Part shown: positions 43,818 through 52,297 of the stretch, in pieces | How positions within the stretch are numbered: position 1 is the first letter of the stretch | Layout: every line of letters begins with the position of its first letter | NCBI GenBank assembly: GCA_047947185.1 | Contig: CP170502.1 | Location: forward strand, 2,604,001 to 2,668,000 | Source: JANQJA01 sp047947185 | GTDB lineage: Bacteria > Pseudomonadota > Gammaproteobacteria > Pseudomonadales > Azotimanducaceae | DNA length: 64,000 nucleotides | Direction: 5' to 3' | The notes under the pieces: generated by a model | The model's input: the letters and a program-made list of their open reading frames with translations, nothing else | Told to the model about the DNA's origin: nothing | Databases searched by the model: none | Made by a program: the position numbers and the translations under genes

Positions 43818-45134
43818 GTGAAAACTCGACAGCGCTGGCTCATCATCACACACGATTTTGATGTGACGGGTGACCGATCCAGCCGGGTGGTCAGCCAGCG
43901 CATCCCCTGGCTCCAGGAAATGGGGATAGAACCATTTGTTATCAGCGGCAGCACCGGTGCAAGAAGTCACACCTTCCCGCACTACCAGCGCGCAGGCTGG
44001 GGACCCAGCGGTGCAAGTGAAAAACTTAAGAATGCCATGGGGACCGGCAACCTCCTGACCCGTTCAGTAGCCGCCGGAGCAGCGGGGCTGGTGCAGCCAC
44101 TGGTGATGCTTGAACGTTTCCTGTTTGCCGAATCAGCACGGGTTGCCTGGGTGATCCCGGCAAAAATGGCAGGGCTGGTTTTGACTCGCAATCTCCCTTT
44201 TGACCTTGTCTATTCCTCGGGTGGCCCGGCTTCTGCCCACCTTGCGGCGGCACTCATCAAAGCCCGCAGGGGACTGCCATGGTTTGCGGAACTTCAGTTT
44301 CCCCTGGTGGCGCGACAGGACAGACCCGGTGAGTCACAAATGTCCTACTCACGCCAGGAGCGCTGGCTCGAGGCCCTGGAGCGGCGCATCAGCAGGGAAG
44401 CAGACCTCGTGGGTTTTACCCATCCTGCCGCTATGGAACAGGCCCGGGAACGAACACCGGAGTTGCGCAGCAAGAGTTTTCTGGTGTTGCCGGGCGCCAG
44501 TCCGGAGCAGGTCGTGCCAGCAAAACACCGCTACACCAACAAGCTGAACCTCTGTCATTTTGGTGACATTGCAACCGGCAATTCCCTGGCGCCGCTGGTC
44601 CGGGCTATTGCCCTTTTGCGCGAGGCCCACCCTGGCGTTGAGGCCAACATCCAGATCAGGCTGTTTGGCAGACTACGCGACCCGGCCACCCTGTCCGCGT
44701 TACGGACATGTCGTCTTGAAAGCCTGCTCGAGACCCAGGCTGATGTTGCATCGGTCCAACGCCAAGCTGCCATCTCGGCGGCTGACTGCCTGCTGCTGAT
44801 CCAGGAACCGGGGCCCGCCGGTCGAGCCTCGATACCCCTGCAGGTGTATGACTTTATTGCTACCGGGCGCCCCATCCTGGCCATCACCTCCCACAACCAG
44901 TTTCTCGACCAGATTGTCACCAACCATGCCGGTTACATCGCCCACAGCTCGCGGGACGATACCATCAAGGCGGCACTGGTCCATCTGGTCGCCGACTGGC
45001 ATGCCAGGCGACTGTCGCAAGGTGCGCCAACCGGGCTGACGGTTGAAGGAGGCGTGAAGGCACTGCTTGATCACGTCCGGTCCCCACATTTTTTGAACCA
45101 GGATCAAACCCATCTGGCCCCTGGTGCGTCATAA
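43818..45134 (+). CDS. Glycosyltransferase, GT4-like
   Basis: A 438-residue protein with a GT-B look: N-terminal WLIITHDFDVTGDRSSRVVS, a middle lid-like region (WFAELQFPLVARQDRP), and a C-terminal IPLQVYDFIATGRPILAIT segment typical of GT4 donor domains. The start is GTG 43818, 6 bp after the previous stop. The exact linkage is unknown. Its place at the end of the waa-like row suggests LPS or surface polysaccharide assembly. Not closely matching any single enzyme I can name. Confidence 0.75.
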   Translation: MKTRQRWLIITHDFDVTGDRSSRVVSQRIPWLQEMGIEPFVISGSTGARSHTFPHYQRAGWGPSGASEKLKNAMGTGNLLTRSVAAGAAGLVQPLVMLERFLFAESARVAWVIPAKMAGLVLTRNLPFDLVYSSGGPASAHLAAALIKARRGLPWFAELQFPLVARQDRPGESQMSYSRQERWLEALERRISREADLVGFTHPAAMEQARERTPELRSKSFLVLPGASPEQVVPAKHRYTNKLNLCHFGDIATGNSLAPLVRAIALLREAHPGVEANIQIRLFGRLRDPATLSALRTCRLESLLETQADVASVQRQAAISAADCLLLIQEPGPAGRASIPLQVYDFIATGRPILAITSHNQFLDQIVTNHAGYIAHSSRDDTIKAALVHLVADWHARRLSQGAPTGLTVEGGVKALLDHVRSPHFLNQDQTHLAPGAS

Positions 45135-45160
45135 CCGGTAAACCTGCTGGAAGTGACACC

Positions 45161-46363
45161 GTGAACAACATCCTCAAATTCGGCGGCCCGGTCGCCGTCC
45201 TGTGTGCCGGTGCGGGCATTTTTGCCCTCTTGCACTGGACCAAACCTGAACCTCAAAAGAAAACCGAGACGGCAAGGCCGGTCAGTGTTTTTGTGGAACC
45301 GGCGGAACGTGCCAACGTTGATCTGCTGGTTACCACCAGTGGTGAGGTCCGGGCAAAAACCGCCGTCGACATTTTTGCGCAGATCCCTGGCCGAGTCGTC
45401 AGCGTCTCGGAAGAGTTTGTTGAAGGGGGTGTAGTACGGGCGGGCGAACCGCTGGTGGTTCTTGACGACACGGACTTCCAACTCGCGCTGATCCAGGCGC
45501 GGGTACAGGTCGCCGGCGCTGAAGTCCAGCTTCTGCAGGCACAGGCAGATGCTGATGTGGCCCGGAAACAGCTTGCCAATGCCAGCCAGGCCTCTGACCT
45601 GGCACTGAAGCGGCCCCAGATTGCTGAAGCTGAAGCGCGCCTCGCGGCTGCCCGGGCTGATCTTGAGCAGGCCAGGCTGGATCTGGACAGGACCAGAATC
45701 AGCCTGCCATTTGACGGGCGCCTCCAGGCTACCGGCGTTAATGTCGGCCAGTTTGTCACACCGGCAACACGTCTCGGTCGGGCGTTTGCCACTGACGTGG
45801 TTGAAGTGAGGATTTCGCTGAGCGACTCACAGCTCGCCTCACTGGACCTGCCAATCGGTTATGTTGCGCAGGACGAAGGGCTTGCGGTTGTCTTCTCCGC
45901 CAATGTTGCCGGACGCGAGCAGTTCTGGCAGGGCCGGCTCACCCGTCTCGATGCCGCAATTGACCCCGCAACGCGCATGCTCTACGGCACCGCAGAAGTC
46001 ACATCACCCTACCAGGAGCATGTCTCGCAACTGGGTATGCCGCTGGCCGTTGGACTTTTTGTCAACGCTGAGGTGGTCGGGCGGCGAATACAGGACGCCG
46101 TGGTTATTCCCCGGGACGCACTCCGCGCCGGTGACAGGGTATATGTTGTCAACAGCCAGGGAAAACTGGAGTTTCGCGATGTTGTTGTTACGCACAGCTC
46201 TGCGATACAGGCCGTTATCGAGAAGGGGATCAGCGAAAATGACCAGGTGATCATTTCGTCCATTCGTAACCCCATTGAGGGCATGGTTCTGGAGGCACTT
46301 CGCTACAGCTTTGAGGAATCTTCTTTTGCCCATCGCGACCAGCAACAGCCGGTAGGGAGCTAA
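45161..46363 (+). CDS. RND efflux periplasmic adaptor (membrane fusion protein)
   Basis: A 400-residue HlyD/AcrA-family adaptor. A short N-terminal hydrophobic segment anchors it; lipoyl halves flank a helical hairpin rich in alanine and glutamate (QADADVARKQLANASQASDL to LDRTRISLPFDGRL). The beta-barrel and membrane-proximal domains follow. The GTG 45161 start lies 27 bp after the upstream gene and 3 bp before the pump gene, so it is translationally linked to its RND partner. No TolC-like channel or TetR regulator is adjacent. Confidence 0.88.
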   Translation: MNNILKFGGPVAVLCAGAGIFALLHWTKPEPQKKTETARPVSVFVEPAERANVDLLVTTSGEVRAKTAVDIFAQIPGRVVSVSEEFVEGGVVRAGEPLVVLDDTDFQLALIQARVQVAGAEVQLLQAQADADVARKQLANASQASDLALKRPQIAEAEARLAAARADLEQARLDLDRTRISLPFDGRLQATGVNVGQFVTPATRLGRAFATDVVEVRISLSDSQLASLDLPIGYVAQDEGLAVVFSANVAGREQFWQGRLTRLDAAIDPATRMLYGTAEVTSPYQEHVSQLGMPLAVGLFVNAEVVGRRIQDAVVIPRDALRAGDRVYVVNSQGKLEFRDVVVTHSSAIQAVIEKGISENDQVIISSIRNPIEGMVLEALRYSFEESSFAHRDQQQPVGS

Positions 46364-46366
46364 CCC

Positions 46367-49300
46367 ATGGAAAGAGCCATTGCATGGTGGGCAAAAAACC
46401 CCGTTGCCGCCAACCTGTTGATGATCGGCATATTCCTGGCCGGGTTCCTCGGCTTCCAGAATATGGAGCGTGAGGCATTTCCGGTATTCAAGCCCAGCCA
46501 GGTTTCCATTGAGGTCGCCTGGCCGGGCGCTGCACCACAGGAAGTTGAGGAACAGGTTGTCATGCGCATCGAGCAGGCACTCAAGAACCTCGACAGCGTG
46601 TACCGGGTTTACTCCACCGCGCAGGAAGGTTCAGGTCGACTGGAAGTCTCAACACTGCCAACCAACAATATCGAGACTTTCCTGGACGACGTGAAAAACA
46701 CAGTCGATTCGGTGAACGGCCTGCCGCGTGACATTGAACGCCCACAGGTCAAACGGGTGGAATTTCGCGAAGAAATGATGCGTATTGCCGTGCACGGATT
46801 TGTAGGCGAGCGTGAGCTCACGCGCCTGGCCGAGGACCTGCGCGATGAAGTCGCCATGTTGCCCTATATCTCCATCGTAGAATTGTTCGGCACACGCCAG
46901 GAGGAGGTTTCAATTGAGGTCTCCGAACAGAACATGCGCCGTTACGGACTCAGCTTCGCCGAGGTGGCTGACGCCATTCGCAACAGCTCCATCAATCTTT
47001 CCTCCGGACGCATCCGCACCGAAACCGGTGACGTCCTGCTGCGCGCCCGCAATATCGCCAACTCGGAGGCCGACTTTGACCGGATTGTCCTGCGCCAGAG
47101 TGCGGACGGTGCCAGGGTCCGCCTGGGTGATGTGGCCCGGGTGATTGACGGCTTTGAGGAAAACGAGATCCTCGCCACCATGAACGGAGAACCGGCGGTA
47201 TTGCTCCAGATTCTGTCAACCGACTATATGCAGGTGGTCAAGAGCAGCGAGGCCGTCCGCGCCTGGATGGCAAAAAAGGAACCCACGCTGCCGGAAGGTG
47301 TCAGCCTGTCGCTCTGGTTTGACACAGCAGATGTCTACAATTCGCGCATGGGGACCATCACCAGTTCAGCGATGCTGGGGCTGATGCTGGTCTTCCTGGT
47401 ACTGATACTGTCATTAAGACCCAGGGTTGCCCTCTGGGTGACCGCCGGCATCGGCGTCTCTTTTCTCGGGACTTTTGCCCTTCTACCGGCAAATGACGTT
47501 TCCCTGAACATCATGTCGACCTTTGCCTTTCTGCTGGTACTCGGCATTGTGGTCGATGATGCAATTGTGGTGGGTGAGAGTATCCACCAGCACAGCCACA
47601 CCATGGGGGGCGGGATTGACGGTGCCGTGCAGGGCGCCACAGCCGTGGCAAAACCGGTGTTCTTCGCCGTGCTGACGACCATGGTGGCTTTTGCCCCCTG
47701 GTTTTTCCTCTCAACCGAAGAAGCCCAGATGACACGCCAGTTTTCCATTGTGATCACCGTGGCGCTGGCAATTTCACTGATCGAGGCATTCTTTATCCTG
47801 CCGGCACACCTGAACAACCTCCACCACCGGGAGAAACTGGGTCGGCTTGCCACAATCCAGAAGCGGGTCGAGGAAAGTGTCGTTCGTTTTGGCAGGAACG
47901 TCTACCGCCCGACGGTCGCCGCGGCGGTAAAACATCGCTATCTCACCACCAGCATTTTTGTCACGGCGTTTGTGGCTTCCGTGGGAGTCTTCTCTTCTGG
48001 CTGGGTGAAATTCTCATTTATGCCCGAGGTCGAGAATGAACTGTTCCATATCAACGTCACATTGCCGGCCGGCACCCCCTACAACCGCGCACTCTCGGTG
48101 CTGGATCAACTGCAGACCGCCGAGAAGGCACTGATCAGGGAAGTGGAAGAGCGCGCCGCGATAGAGGGTGGCAGCGGCCGGGTGATTGAAGGCTGGTACA
48201 CCCGGTCCCGGCGGGACAGCGTTATTGCCATCGTCAAAATGGCACCACCCGAGGTGCGGGACCTGTCAGCCAAGGAAGCCGCGCTTCGGCTCAGGGAACT
48301 GATTGGCGACATTCCCGATGCTGACGAGATTGAGGTCAACTACACGATGAATAATTCCACCCCTCGGGTCAGCTACGTGCTGCGTCACAAGGACATGGAG
48401 ATGTTGCGCCAGGCCAGCAACGAGGTGAAAGCGAAACTCTACGAATACGCCGGCACCTACTACGTCAGGGACAATCTACGTGGCGAGTCGGACGAACTGC
48501 ATATGACGCTGCTACCGGGTGCCGAAAAGCTGGGGCTGAGCCTCGCTGAAGTCTCCCGCCAGGTGCGCCAGGCTTACTTCGGTGAGGAGGTCCAGCGATT
48601 GCCGCGCGAGAATGGCGACGTTCGCGTCATGGTTCGATACCCCAAGAGCGATCGTTATTCCCTGGAAAGCCTGAACGATTTCAGGATCAGGACATCAACC
48701 GGGAACGAGGTTCCGCTGCTCTCCGTGGTTGATATTGCTGTTGCACAGGGCGTGCAGAATATTGAGCGACGCGACGGTGAACGAATGGTCCGGGTAACCG
48801 CTGAGGTCAACAGCGAGTTGATGAGCGACATCAACCGTGACATGAAAGACAACTTCCTGCCCGCCCTGCAGGACAGCTACCCCGGCCTTGTTGTTGGCCT
48901 GGGCGGTGATGCGGAGGCTGAAGAGCTTTTCCTCAGCGAAATCACCGCCCTGTATATTGTTGCCCTGTTTGTCATGTATGCCCTGATTGCCATCGCTTTC
49001 AAATCTTACTGGTTACCGCTGCTGGTCATGACCGCTATTCCATTTGGCTTCATGGGCGCCGTTTACGGCCACCTGCTCTTCGGCGTTTCACTGGCCATGT
49101 TTTCCTACTTTGGGATTGGCGCGGCCGCCGGTGTTGTGGTGAATGACAACCTGGTGCTCGTGGATTATGTCGAGAAGCTGCAGGAGAAAGGCCAGGCAGC
49201 CGTGGATGCGGTGGTGGAAGCAGGTGTGGCGCGGTTCAGACCGATTCTCCTCACCACGGTGACAACGTTTATTGGCCTGATTCCGATCATGGCAGAGCGC

Positions 49301-49495
49301 TCAACCGACGCCCAGTTCCTGAAGCCTGCAGTTCTGGCACTGGCTTTTGGCGTACTGTTTGCGCTTTTTGTCACCCTGTTTATGGTGCCCGCACTTTACT
49401 GTATCGGCGATGATATCTCGCGCCGCCTGGCAGCATTGCGGGTACACACCCGCCGAATCATTTTTGCACAGGCCCAGCAACTGCCGACGGAGTGA
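46367..49495 (+). CDS. RND family efflux permease (AcrB/MdtBC/HAE1-like)
   Basis: A 1042-residue inner-membrane proton antiporter with 12 predicted helices and two large periplasmic loops. The proton-relay motif GIVVDDAIVVGESI lies in helix 4, and the symmetric second half carries NDNLVLVDYVEKL. It exports lipophilic compounds or metals with its adaptor. The sequence VVVNDNLV in helix 10 matches the HAE1 family rather than the CusA type, but I cannot assign a substrate. ATG 46367 is preceded by a TAA/TAACCC junction from the adaptor. Confidence 0.92.
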   Translation: MERAIAWWAKNPVAANLLMIGIFLAGFLGFQNMEREAFPVFKPSQVSIEVAWPGAAPQEVEEQVVMRIEQALKNLDSVYRVYSTAQEGSGRLEVSTLPTNNIETFLDDVKNTVDSVNGLPRDIERPQVKRVEFREEMMRIAVHGFVGERELTRLAEDLRDEVAMLPYISIVELFGTRQEEVSIEVSEQNMRRYGLSFAEVADAIRNSSINLSSGRIRTETGDVLLRARNIANSEADFDRIVLRQSADGARVRLGDVARVIDGFEENEILATMNGEPAVLLQILSTDYMQVVKSSEAVRAWMAKKEPTLPEGVSLSLWFDTADVYNSRMGTITSSAMLGLMLVFLVLILSLRPRVALWVTAGIGVSFLGTFALLPANDVSLNIMSTFAFLLVLGIVVDDAIVVGESIHQHSHTMGGGIDGAVQGATAVAKPVFFAVLTTMVAFAPWFFLSTEEAQMTRQFSIVITVALAISLIEAFFILPAHLNNLHHREKLGRLATIQKRVEESVVRFGRNVYRPTVAAAVKHRYLTTSIFVTAFVASVGVFSSGWVKFSFMPEVENELFHINVTLPAGTPYNRALSVLDQLQTAEKALIREVEERAAIEGGSGRVIEGWYTRSRRDSVIAIVKMAPPEVRDLSAKEAALRLRELIGDIPDADEIEVNYTMNNSTPRVSYVLRHKDMEMLRQASNEVKAKLYEYAGTYYVRDNLRGESDELHMTLLPGAEKLGLSLAEVSRQVRQAYFGEEVQRLPRENGDVRVMVRYPKSDRYSLESLNDFRIRTSTGNEVPLLSVVDIAVAQGVQNIERRDGERMVRVTAEVNSELMSDINRDMKDNFLPALQDSYPGLVVGLGGDAEAEELFLSEITALYIVALFVMYALIAIAFKSYWLPLLVMTAIPFGFMGAVYGHLLFGVSLAMFSYFGIGAAAGVVVNDNLVLVDYVEKLQEKGQAAVDAVVEAGVARFRPILLTTVTTFIGLIPIMAERSTDAQFLKPAVLALAFGVLFALFVTLFMVPALYCIGDDISRRLAALRVHTRRIIFAQAQQLPTE

Positions 49496-49513
49496 TGACC
49501 CGGCACTGGCTCT

Positions 49514-49546
49514 AACGGGTAAGGAACGGGTAAGGAACGGGTAAGG
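49514..49546. repeat. Three tandem 11-bp repeats
   Basis: AACGGGTAAGG occurs three times in a row, perfect, in the short gap between the RND pump stop and the end of the Bax-like gene. Probably a slippage-prone spacer. Confidence 0.85.
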
Positions 49547-49547
49547 G

Positions 49548-50411
49548 TCAGGCGCTTTCGCGACGGGTAAACCGATGCAACTCGTTATAGCGGATCATGG
49601 ACTGGATTTCCCGGACATAAGCCATACCACGTTCCGAGTAACGGACCAGGCCATTTGCAAGCGCCTCACCCGGCAATGGCTGCCGGGCCTGGCGTGCAGT
49701 TGCACGCATCTTGCGCAGATCGCTGTAGGCTGAATGCGTGTTGATTGTACGGATGTAGTAACGCACTCCATCTGCAACCGAATCAAAAGTTGCAACCTCG
49801 TGGTTACGCCCTGGCAGCCGACTGAGCGGTGTCAGACCGCAGCCCTCATAGAAGCACCAGATACCAAAGTAATTGTTACCCTCCCGGGCAAATCGGGACG
49901 TGCCCCAGCCGGACTCTTTTGCTGCCTGGGCCAGCACCAGCGATGCCGGTACCACATCCACGCGTCGAAGCAACCGGGCAACGCGATTCACAACGGTTTC
50001 CCCGGAATCTGCCACCGCGTAGCGCGCTTCAATCCTGCCGAGTTCAGCAAGCTGGTGCTCTGTCGGCAAACGTCCCGCCACAATCTCTTCTGCAAGAGAC
50101 TGAAGCCAGGCACGCTCACGGGCGACTTCATCATTGGCCTCGCGGATTTTTGGCAGCAGGTAGTCATAAAACGCCGCCTTGCGGGCTTTAACATCCTTGA
50201 TCGCAGCGAAGTCCGGTGGCGTGTAAGCCGCTGCATCACCGATGGTAACCGGCTCAGGGTGGTAGGCTGGCAAGACGTCAGCAGCATGGGCGACAAACGT
50301 CGCTACAGGCGGCTCGGCGGCAGCCATGGCTGATTGTCTGGGGTATCCTGCGGCCAGTGCAAGGCTCGCGAGTATCAGCAGACTGGCAGTTTGGACGGGT
50401 GAGATCGTCAT
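49548..50411 (-). CDS. Bax-like N-acetylglucosaminidase domain protein
   Basis: A 287-residue exported glucosaminidase-like protein. A signal peptide (residues about 1-30) precedes a variable region, then a GH73 fold with the catalytic glutamate probably in LAQAAKESGWGTSRFA and conserved EGNNYFGIWCF. It resembles E. coli Bax-type proteins that may cleave peptidoglycan glycan strands. A disulfide is possible between the cysteines in WCFYEGCGLTP. The start ATG 50411 matches the signal peptide. It faces the RND pump end across the 11-bp tandem repeat. Confidence 0.85.
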   Translation of the reverse strand: MTISPVQTASLLILASLALAAGYPRQSAMAAAEPPVATFVAHAADVLPAYHPEPVTIGDAAAYTPPDFAAIKDVKARKAAFYDYLLPKIREANDEVARERAWLQSLAEEIVAGRLPTEHQLAELGRIEARYAVADSGETVVNRVARLLRRVDVVPASLVLAQAAKESGWGTSRFAREGNNYFGIWCFYEGCGLTPLSRLPGRNHEVATFDSVADGVRYYIRTINTHSAYSDLRKMRATARQARQPLPGEALANGLVRYSERGMAYVREIQSMIRYNELHRFTRRESA

Positions 50412-50434
50412 AGCCAGCGGATTTTACTCAAAAA

Positions 50435-50456
50435 TGGAGGAGCCTCCAGTCTTTTT
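50435..50456. terminator. Short hairpin with T tract between divergent genes
   Basis: TGGAGG (50435-50440) and CCTCCA (50443-50448) form a 6-bp stem closed by AG, then TTTTT on the plus strand; AAAA precedes it, so it also looks like a terminator on the minus strand. The position, between the starts of two divergent genes, is unusual for a terminator. Confidence 0.45.
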
Positions 50457-50506
50457 ACAAATTGTTCACATTTTTCGCGAGTGCCAATTCCTGCTAGCCT
50501 TCACCC

Positions 50507-51019
50507 ATGCGACTCTTTTTTGCGCTTCAGCCAGACCCTGCCACTTGCCTGGCCATTGCCGCCTGGCGCGACAATACGCTGCCGCCACTGGATGCGCCGG
50601 TGTCAGCGGCAAACTTCCACATTACCCTGGCGTTTCTTGGAGAAATCAAGGAGCGGCAACTGGATGCACTTTGCGGTGCAACCGATGAACTGGCACAGCA
50701 AAGCGTGACTGTCAGCCTGGATCAACTCGGCTACTGGTCAAAACCGGGGATTCTGTGGATCGGCCCGAGTACAAGTCCCCAGACATTGACTGAACTGGCG
50801 CGATCACTCCGCCAGGCAGGCCGCCGGGTCCACGCGCCGGCAAAACAGTCGCCGTTTCAACCCCACCTGACCCTGGCTCGACGCTGCCAGACACCACCGC
50901 CGGTGAGCGCAGTTGCACCCTCGTTTAACCTCAGCTTTGAGCATTTTGTCCTGTTTGTCTCCGAGCGGTCACGCTCGGGTTTGCGATATACCAGGGTCGC
51001 GGAATGGCCCCTGACATGA
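50507..51019 (+). CDS. thpR: RNA 2',3'-cyclic phosphodiesterase
   Basis: A 170-residue 2H-phosphoesterase. The two catalytic HxT motifs are HIT at residues 38-40 and HLT at 120-122, at the usual distance, with the characteristic opening MRLFFALQPD. It hydrolyses 2',3'-cyclic phosphate RNA ends to 2'-phosphate (formerly called LigT). The ATG start is unambiguous from the family N-terminus. The small membrane protein at 51030-51206 begins 11 bp after its stop and may be on the same message. Confidence 0.9.
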   Translation: MRLFFALQPDPATCLAIAAWRDNTLPPLDAPVSAANFHITLAFLGEIKERQLDALCGATDELAQQSVTVSLDQLGYWSKPGILWIGPSTSPQTLTELARSLRQAGRRVHAPAKQSPFQPHLTLARRCQTPPPVSAVAPSFNLSFEHFVLFVSERSRSGLRYTRVAEWPLT

Positions 51020-51029
51020 GTCATTAGCG

Positions 51030-51206
51030 GTGCGTTTGCGCAAGGTGATTGGTGCATTTTTCAGCAGTGACATTGTTGTTGTCACGGGTGCGCTGCTGCT
51101 TGTTACTGCTCTCAGCGCAACTTTCTGGCTGTTGGTGAACTTCAGTATCTACAACAAGCGATACAACATCGGGTTTGTTGAATATCTCGAGTTGCTGTTC
51201 TGGTAG
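51030..51206 (+). CDS. Small one-helix membrane protein (58 aa)
   Basis: A compact frame starting at GTG 51030 and ending at TAG 51204-51206, 11 bp after thpR. The product has a hydrophobic core (DIVVVTGALLLVTALSATFW, then LLVNFSI) and a polar, tyrosine-rich end (YNKRYNIGFVEYLELLFW). It uses normal codons and ends just before a strong hairpin, so it is probably real. I cannot name a family; a modulator of a membrane complex is a guess. No ATG start exists in this frame upstream. Confidence 0.55.
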   Translation: MRLRKVIGAFFSSDIVVVTGALLLVTALSATFWLLVNFSIYNKRYNIGFVEYLELLFW

Positions 51207-51210
51207 GCGA

Positions 51211-51245
51211 ACAGACACAGAGCCAAAATCAGGCTTTGTGTCTGT
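51211..51245. terminator. Long hairpin after the small membrane gene
   Basis: ACAGACACAGAGCC (51211-51224) pairs with GGCTTTGTGTCTGT (51232-51245): 14 bp with one G-T wobble and a 7-nt AAAATCA loop. No T tract follows. It lies between the 51206 stop and the convergent PD40 gene end and may work in both directions. Confidence 0.6.
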
Positions 51246-51282
51246 CCATACTGCACTTCAGGCAAGTGGCCAGTCAGGGCTG

Positions 51283-52227
51283 CTATTTGATGCTGCCGTC
51301 GTAATTCGGATAGCGATACTCAAGCGTATTGTCCGTCGACACCTGGCGAGTTTTACCGGATTCAATGTCGTACTCCATGATCCGGCCACCATCTGCATAG
51401 ATGACCTGCCTGTCATCCGGTGAAAAGCTGGTGTACCAGATGATGCGTTCGTGGCTTGGCTCGGTAATGACCACCTCGTTGGTAATTGCCGGAATTGATG
51501 CATCAAAATCGGCAATACAGATGACCGCGCCCATGTACTCACTCTTGGGCAACTCTTCCAGCGTCTGCTTCATGTAGGAGATTTTGGTCTCATCATGCGA
51601 AATGCTGGCCTTGTGCAGATACATGGGCAAGTCAGGGTAGCTGACCGGTTCGTATGTGGGTGACCCCACTGGGTCAGGCGTCATCAGGAAGTACTTTTTG
51701 CTGCCACGTCGCATGAACAGCCGACCGTCTTTCAGGTGGGAATAGCCAAATTCACGGAAATGTTCCGGATCGTTCGGATCCGAGAGCATTTCTTCTTCAC
51801 CCGGCTTTGCATCCGGCGACGTTCGCCAGATCTTCACGCGGGAATAATCGCCGGGTAAACCGCTCAGGTTGGTAATGCGCCACCAGGTAATGCGGTTGGT
51901 ACCGTCACGGGTCCAGTGCAGGTTGCCGTTGAATTCATCGTCACCGGTCAACTCCCGCACGTTGGTGCCATCCGCATTCATGACACAGATTTTGGAACGC
52001 CACAACGAAACATCACCCGTTTCCTTGTCAGCTTCATTGGTCACGCGAAAAAACGCGATGAGCTTGCCGTCGGGGCTCGTAATGGGTTTGTAATCGTTAT
52101 ATTTCGATTCGGCCATCCAGGTGACGGTTGACGTCTTGCCATCGCTGACCGTACGGGCAACACGGCGCCCTTTTTCCTTGGAGTGAACCGACGCCCACCA
52201 GGTGACCGTTTCTGCGTTGCCTGCCAT
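51283..52227 (-). CDS. PD40/TolB-like beta-propeller protein, cytoplasmic
   Basis: A 314-residue protein built from WD40-like (PD40) beta blades (ITSPDGKLIAFFRV; WTRDGTNRITWW; SFSPDDRQVIYADGG). It lacks a signal peptide, in contrast to TolB. The repeats resemble those of the oligogalacturonate-lyase-like or Tol-type propellers, but no catalytic motif can be assigned. The start ATG 52227 gives MAGNAETVTWW. It ends in YRYPNYDGSIK next to the hairpin at 51211-51245. Role unknown. Confidence 0.75.
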   Translation of the reverse strand: MAGNAETVTWWASVHSKEKGRRVARTVSDGKTSTVTWMAESKYNDYKPITSPDGKLIAFFRVTNEADKETGDVSLWRSKICVMNADGTNVRELTGDDEFNGNLHWTRDGTNRITWWRITNLSGLPGDYSRVKIWRTSPDAKPGEEEMLSDPNDPEHFREFGYSHLKDGRLFMRRGSKKYFLMTPDPVGSPTYEPVSYPDLPMYLHKASISHDETKISYMKQTLEELPKSEYMGAVICIADFDASIPAITNEVVITEPSHERIIWYTSFSPDDRQVIYADGGRIMEYDIESGKTRQVSTDNTLEYRYPNYDGSIK

Positions 52228-52297
52228 TTTTCCCTCTCCCGACCTAGTTACGAGGGTCCGACTTTAACTCGCGCCGTCAGGGATTTTCAAGCAGGCC

